From Phycisphaerales bacterium (GTDB taxonomy: Bacteria > Planctomycetota > Phycisphaerae > UBA1845 > UTPLA1): a stretch of 64,000 bases of DNA. The stretch covers positions 182,482 to 246,481 of the forward strand of contig JAKSDK010000668.1 in the NCBI GenBank assembly GCA_022360095.1, read 5' to 3'. The translations under genes and the position numbers were made by a program. The notes beneath the pieces were generated by a model that saw nothing but the letters and a program-made list of their open reading frames with translations, was not told where the DNA came from and made no database searches. Positions 59,848 through 64,000 of the stretch are shown here, piece by piece; position 1 is the stretch's first letter, and each line of letters opens with the position of its first letter.

Positions 59848-62638
59848 GCGCCTGCGCGTCTTCTGCAATCCGACCAAGCACTGTGTCAATGTGGGATAGT
59901 GTCCTCTTGAATCTTCGCTCGTGGCCGGCCAATTTGTCGAGACGACGCGCCTCGAGCAAGAGCGTCTTCGCTTTGTTCAGAAGACCCGCAGCCTTTTTAT
60001 CGTGTTCAATCGTCTCTTGACTGCGATGCCAGGTAGCGAGTTTTGTCTGGGAGAGCACAAGATCGAAGATGCGTTTCGGCACATCCGGCTGCCCCTTATG
60101 AAGTGCCTGACGCATCTCATAGGCTTGGGTGTAATAATCGAGGGCCGCCTCAGAATCTTCGAGACGCATGGCACATTTTCCCAGCCAGTCAAATGCAGAG
60201 GCCAGTTTGGCCCGCAGCTCGGCGTTTTCCTTGTCGGTCAGCAAAAGGGCCTGATAAACGGCCTTTGCCTCCTCCAGTGTCTCGAAAGCGGATTGCCATT
60301 CCTCCTCACTCACCAGAATGCAGCCATGCAGCATTTTGGAAGACGCCAGATTCCGGCGCCATTCGGGGTTGCCGGATTCGACTTGCACCAAATCATCCGC
60401 CAGGGCGACGGCCTGCTCACAGTGCGGCTTGGCCTGCGCAAGTCTCTTTTTAGCCAGGAAAAGTCGGGCCAGTTCGTGATGAGCCTCGCGAAGATCGCCC
60501 TTCCAGGCTGTAACCGATGGATCCGCTTTCGTGAGGTACTGTCCGATGACAATTGCTTCTTCCAGGACACCCTGTGCACGGTCAACGTGATCGCTGTCAT
60601 AGTGGACGACACCCAGCTTTAGATTTGTCTGCAATAGCACCTGTCGCAATTCGGTGTCCGTCGGCTGCCGTCGACTTAGAGATTGACCTAATTCAACGGA
60701 CTTATTGAGTGACGCCAATGCCGATTCTTCCTCGCCGAGTTCGAATAGATTTCGCCCCTGGTAAAGATGGGCCATCGTAAAAAGCTTGGTCCAGCGGTAG
60801 TCGTCACCGTCCGACTCGATCACAGGCTGGGCTAACTCGATGACGGAATCGAACAGCGGCGCGGCGCTCCGATATTGCCCCCTGTCAAAAAAATGCTGCG
60901 CGAAATCGACACGAGCCCGGCATAACTCATACTTCGCTTCCAAGGAATCGTCGCTTTGAGCAATGACGAGCTCACACAAACGAACGGCTTTTTCGAAATG
61001 CTGTCCGGCATCCCCACCAACCAGACCCAGTTTGCGATGAGCGCGTGCCATGTCCAGACGGTAATCGTTGCTTCGGTCTCCTGACGAACGATTGGCCTCC
61101 ACGAGCCTTTGATTGACTTGGAGACAGGCTTGATAGTGCTCAGCCGCTTCAGCGTGCCTGCCCTGAGCATAGGCGATATCGCCCTGCTTTTCGTGGAGCC
61201 GCATAAGCACATCCTCCAATGCGGCATCCGATTCCACCAGTGGCCGAAGTTTTTCAAGGTCGAGGTCAACCTGAGTTAAGATCCGTTCAGAAACCTGCTT
61301 TCCCCCGGCAAGCGGGCGAACCGCATCTTCAAATTCCTGAATGACTTGATTAAGGATTGAATGAGTCAGTGACGTCGCTTCGCGCGCATTGCTGCGTTGC
61401 TCGCTGGCCTGAAACCACAATGACGTGATGAAGATTGTCGACAGACTTAGTAGTACCAGGAACACGGTCACAACCGCTACCGGAACACGATACTTCCGGA
61501 TCGTTTTCCTGAGTACATAGTACTTGCTGTTCGCCTTGGCCTCGATGGGGTCACCGGCCAGATATCGCCTTAGCTCATCTGCGAGCGCAGCGGCCGACTG
61601 ATAGCGCCGCGCCGACTCTTTTGACATCGCCTTCGCGATAATTGTCTCGACCTCACCGCTCAGAGCGCCGTTCACGGAACCAAGCAACGGAGGATCCTCT
61701 TCCAGTATGCCGCGGATTTGTTTAGCGATCGGCGTGCTTTGCCAGTCGTAAGGCATCCGCTCGCCGAGCAGTTCATAGCCCACCACTCCCAAAGCATAGA
61801 CATCCGTCCGAACGTCGATGGCGGCGGAATTCCCCGTGCATTGTTCGGGGCTCATGTAGGCGAGGGTTCCGAAAAACTCTCCGGTGGCCGTGTGCGGCCC
61901 TCCATCGACATCGTGACCTTCGACTGCCCTGGCAATCCCGAAATCGAGAATCTTAGGCTGTCCGATTTCGTCGACCACAATGTTGTCCGGCTTCAAGTCA
62001 CGGTGAATCACGCCTTTTTGATGGGCGTAATGGACGGCGTCGGCGACTTTGGCAAGCAGCATGAGTCGATCGCACATCTCCAGACCCTCGCGTTTTGCAT
62101 ACTTCGTCAGCGATGGACCCGAGACGTACTCCATCGCGAAGAACGGCTGATCGCCACGATCCGTCTCAGCTGAACCTGATTCATAAATCTGAGCGATGCC
62201 CGGATGGCGAAGACGGCCGAGCACTCTGGACTCATATCGAAAACGCTGCTGCTGCTCCGCGGAATCCACACCGATCCTGACGAGTTTGAGAGCAACCTCG
62301 CGCTTCGGATTTTTCTGTTCGGCGAGATAGACGTCGGCCATTCCTCCTTCACCGATCTTCGTGAGCAGCGTATAGGCGCCAATGCGCTGCCCTCTCTTCA
62401 AATGCGACGACCGTGGGACGCTCATCGACTCCTCGACGAACTCGATGTTCATTCCCTCATAAAACGATCCTTCAAGAAATTCCTGCGATTGTCCGTGAGA
62501 CGTCAGTAGTGCCATCACTTCGTCCATCAGCTTTCGATCACCATGACATTGCGCTTCGAGAAAATCGGACCATTGGCCGGGGTCACGCTCCATCGCGCTG
62601 TAAAACAGTTCTCGGATTCGAGCGGAGTGCTTTTTCAT
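59822..62638 (-). CDS. Ser/Thr protein kinase with C-terminal TPR-like domain
   Basis: The 938-aa protein has an N-terminal helical domain (about 1-70), a complete kinase domain (about 85-350: GEGGMADVY glycine loop, Lys118, HRD 212-214, DFG 232-234), one membrane helix near 388-410, and a TPR-like region of about 500 residues. The catalytic set is intact. The ATG overlaps the sigma gene stop by 4 bp, indicating coupled translation. Relative to the 1090-aa kinase, the external repeat domain is shorter and its repeats more diverged. A plus-strand terminator hairpin covers its final codons. Confidence 0.93.
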   Translation of the reverse strand: MKKHSARIRELFYSAMERDPGQWSDFLEAQCHGDRKLMDEVMALLTSHGQSQEFLEGSFYEGMNIEFVEESMSVPRSSHLKRGQRIGAYTLLTKIGEGGMADVYLAEQKNPKREVALKLVRIGVDSAEQQQRFRYESRVLGRLRHPGIAQIYESGSAETDRGDQPFFAMEYVSGPSLTKYAKREGLEMCDRLMLLAKVADAVHYAHQKGVIHRDLKPDNIVVDEIGQPKILDFGIARAVEGHDVDGGPHTATGEFFGTLAYMSPEQCTGNSAAIDVRTDVYALGVVGYELLGERMPYDWQSTPIAKQIRGILEEDPPLLGSVNGALSGEVETIIAKAMSKESARRYQSAAALADELRRYLAGDPIEAKANSKYYVLRKTIRKYRVPVAVVTVFLVLLSLSTIFITSLWFQASEQRSNAREATSLTHSILNQVIQEFEDAVRPLAGGKQVSERILTQVDLDLEKLRPLVESDAALEDVLMRLHEKQGDIAYAQGRHAEAAEHYQACLQVNQRLVEANRSSGDRSNDYRLDMARAHRKLGLVGGDAGQHFEKAVRLCELVIAQSDDSLEAKYELCRARVDFAQHFFDRGQYRSAAPLFDSVIELAQPVIESDGDDYRWTKLFTMAHLYQGRNLFELGEEESALASLNKSVELGQSLSRRQPTDTELRQVLLQTNLKLGVVHYDSDHVDRAQGVLEEAIVIGQYLTKADPSVTAWKGDLREAHHELARLFLAKKRLAQAKPHCEQAVALADDLVQVESGNPEWRRNLASSKMLHGCILVSEEEWQSAFETLEEAKAVYQALLLTDKENAELRAKLASAFDWLGKCAMRLEDSEAALDYYTQAYEMRQALHKGQPDVPKRIFDLVLSQTKLATWHRSQETIEHDKKAAGLLNKAKTLLLEARRLDKLAGHERRFKRTLSHIDTVLGRIAEDAQAQKKAGGGS

Positions 62639-63207
62639 GCTTCTTCGCCCCCGTAGAGTCTTTGCCAGAGGAATGACCGTGCAAACTCCCAGGCCTTTCT
62701 AACAGCCCAGATCGACGTGCCATGTTTGACCGCAATATCCTGCAACGTCATCTCCAGAAACTTATGGAGCATAAAGACCTCGTATTCAAACGGGTGTTCG
62801 TGCGCAAGGTGCTCCAATGCTTCCTCCAAATCCAACTTATCTTCGTGTTTTCCGTTGCTCGCGATGATTTCCTGCAAGTCCTTATCACTTACTTGGAATA
62901 CCGCACTTTGACCGCGTTTCTCCCGCCGCCAATAAGTAAAGACAACGTTCTTCATCGCCGTCCGAAAGTACGCAAGCAGTTTGATTTTTTCAGTCGGCAA
63001 CAGATGGTTCTTGCCAAAGACATTTAGAATTGCGTCGTTGATGAGAACGGTCGTTTGCAGGAAACTGCCACGCTTCCTTCCTTTGAGAAGATTGCTGGCA
63101 ATTCTCCGAAGATCGCTCAATAGCAACTCCGTCAGCCGTCGCATGATGGCACGATCATGACCGTCATACCGCCGGAGTAGAGATCGGATTTCGTCGTCCG
63201 CCTTCAT
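62635..63207 (-). CDS. ECF sigma factor, divergent type
   Basis: A 190-aa sigma factor with region 2 (SLLRRYDGHDRAIMRRLTEL, then SFLQTTVLINDAILNVF in the place of LQPTALVHEAYL) and a region 4 helix-turn-helix (MTLQDIAVKHGTSIWAVRKA). It is more distant from the two typical sigma factors in this window but is paired in the same way with a kinase, with a 4-bp ATGA overlap. A GGAGG site lies 7 bases before the ATG inside a palindrome that could hide it (see 63,208-63,221). Confidence 0.85.
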   Translation of the reverse strand: MKADDEIRSLLRRYDGHDRAIMRRLTELLLSDLRRIASNLLKGRKRGSFLQTTVLINDAILNVFGKNHLLPTEKIKLLAYFRTAMKNVVFTYWRREKRGQSAVFQVSDKDLQEIIASNGKHEDKLDLEEALEHLAHEHPFEYEVFMLHKFLEMTLQDIAVKHGTSIWAVRKAWEFARSFLWQRLYGGEEA

Positions 63208-63221
63208 AGGAGGGGCCTCCT
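63208..63221 (-). promoter_or_regulatory. palindrome enclosing the ribosome binding site of the sigma gene
   Basis: On the minus strand the sequence before the ATG is AGGAGGCCCCTCCT directly followed by ATG. AGGAG can pair with CTCCT around a four-base loop, sequestering the ribosome binding site. This could lower translation or allow control by an RNA-binding protein; it could also be a chance palindrome. Confidence 0.45.
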
Positions 63222-63618
63222 GAAAATCCTCGAGATTTTCCGCATCAACGCGACGAATGCGCGTCTATCACTTCGGAGGTGTTAATCAGAATCGGCCGCT
63301 GCTAGAAACTCCCAATGGCAGCGACGAGTATAACCGATCGGGCGAACGACATCCAGTAAAACCACGTCGTCACTCGAATTATCTCGACCGATTCTCGTTG
63401 AAATCGTGATCTGATTCTTTCCCCTCCAGGATGCGCCGGTAGTCGCACCGGTGAGTATCGGCGCATCGCCTCTTGGCACGAAGGGCCGTGCTCTGCATTA
63501 ACTTCCGCGCCGCGAGCAGAGAGCCTGCGCCCCGTCTGCGCGGTCGAAGTCCTGATTCGTTGATAAACGCGACACACGTTCAATGGTCATGCATTCACCA
63601 AATCAAAAGGAGACCAAA
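63222..63618. promoter_or_regulatory. divergent intergenic region near the right edge
   Basis: About 400 bases between the minus-strand sigma gene and the plus-strand propeller gene. It must hold both promoters. No open frame with a ribosome binding site and no clear operator were found. Confidence 0.4.
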
Positions 63619-64000
63619 ATGAGACGACGAAAAAAACACCTAAACCGACTTGCCATCGCTGCTGCAGTCATTGTCACTGGCGCAGCCCTGTCCGATGCCC
63701 GAGCAACCGATTTGCTCGTCAGCAGTTCGAGCACCGACAATGTCCTGCGCTATGACACGGCGGGAACGTTTGTCGGTGTATTCGCCTCGGGCGGCGGCCT
63801 TGACGCCCCTACAGGCCTCGTGTTCGGAGCCGATGGAAACCTCTACGTCAGTAGCCAAGGCACACATCAGGTCCTGCGGTACAACGGAACAACGGGAAGC
63901 TTTATCGACGTCTTCGTCACTGCAGGAAGCGGAGGACTCAACTCACCACGCGGAGCCGTCTTCGGAGCCGACGGGAATCTGTACGTCGTCAGCTTCGTCA
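63619..64000 (+). CDS. secreted NHL-type beta-propeller protein, 3' end cut by window
   Basis: The visible 127 residues begin MRRRKKHLNR, a strongly basic start, then a signal-peptide core (LAIAAAVIVTGAALS, cut near DARA). The mature part has two copies of a propeller blade: VLRYDTAGTFVGVFASGGG with GLVFGADGNLYVSS, and VLRYNGTTGSFIDVF with GAVFGADGNLYVVS. This NLYV form is typical of NHL/SMP-30-like propellers. AAGGAG lies 6-7 bases before the ATG. The gene runs past the window edge, so any C-terminal sorting signal cannot be seen. Confidence 0.85.
   Translation, partial: MRRRKKHLNRLAIAAAVIVTGAALSDARATDLLVSSSSTDNVLRYDTAGTFVGVFASGGGLDAPTGLVFGADGNLYVSSQGTHQVLRYNGTTGSFIDVFVTAGSGGLNSPRGAVFGADGNLYVVSFV

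Noticed and set aside
1..64000. CRISPR arrays, tRNA or rRNA genes, insertion sequences
   Set aside because: No regularly spaced short repeats, cloverleaf-like sequence, rRNA stretch or transposase with terminal repeats was seen by eye; a covariance-model search would be needed to exclude a tRNA fully.

Overview
The window looks like chromosomal DNA of a planctomycete (Planctomycetota, possibly Phycisphaerae-like; inferred from gene content, not from a marker gene). The signs are three complete pairs of an ECF sigma factor with a Ser/Thr kinase carrying helical/TPR repeats, secreted proteins with dockerin-like EF-hand repeats and GACC cysteine repeats, a PEP-CTERM protein, a prepilin-like protein with an H-x-DGHV tail, and a giant RHS/YD-repeat protein. 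I saw no rRNA, tRNA, CRISPR array, insertion sequence or phage module.

Layout. 0.3-5.1 kb (-): a 1178-aa secreted Cys-repeat/dockerin-like protein with its own terminator, and a prepilin-like protein. 6.9-14.3 kb (+): a compact cbb3-type oxidase locus (membrane protein, dihaem lipoprotein, CcoN, CcoO, two small membrane proteins, CcoI-type copper ATPase, TauE/UreH-like membrane protein). 14.4-17.6 kb (+): sigma/kinase pair. 17.8-20.6 kb: PEP-CTERM protein, tail-fibre-like dockerin protein, a shortened ECF sigma gene and a possible 55-aa membrane protein.

21.3-28.7 kb (-): an extended GAK (grasp, amphi-Trp, kinase) cassette: PHP-like protein, amphi-Trp, PhoU-APH fusion, RimK-like ATP-grasp, HprK-like kinase, second amphi-Trp, phosphosugar mutase. 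29.1-33.8 kb (-): an operon of GMC oxidoreductase, membrane-anchored flavodoxin-like protein, four-helix membrane protein and metallophosphoesterase. 34.4-40.7 kb (-): RHS protein ending exactly at a Hint domain. 41.7-45.4 kb (+): ATP-grasp protein and PEP carboxylase. 45.4-48.5 kb (-): beta-propeller lipoprotein, ECF41 sigma factor and its carboxymuconolactone-decarboxylase-like partner.

48.8-55.0 kb (+): an eight-gene operon, the most unusual part of the window: radical SAM protein, small ORF, Ycf46-like AAA ATPase, DUF1257/Ycf35-like protein, DUF2997 protein, zinc-ribbon S26-like membrane protein lacking the catalytic lysine, TPR protein and PilT-like ATPase. 55.1-63.2 kb: two more sigma/kinase pairs on the minus strand flanking a small secreted protein on the plus strand. 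63.6 kb to the end: a secreted NHL-type propeller protein cut by the window edge.

The two multi-gene cassettes (GAK and the Ycf46/PilT operon) have recognisable families but no established joint function, and are the best candidates for an undescribed system.
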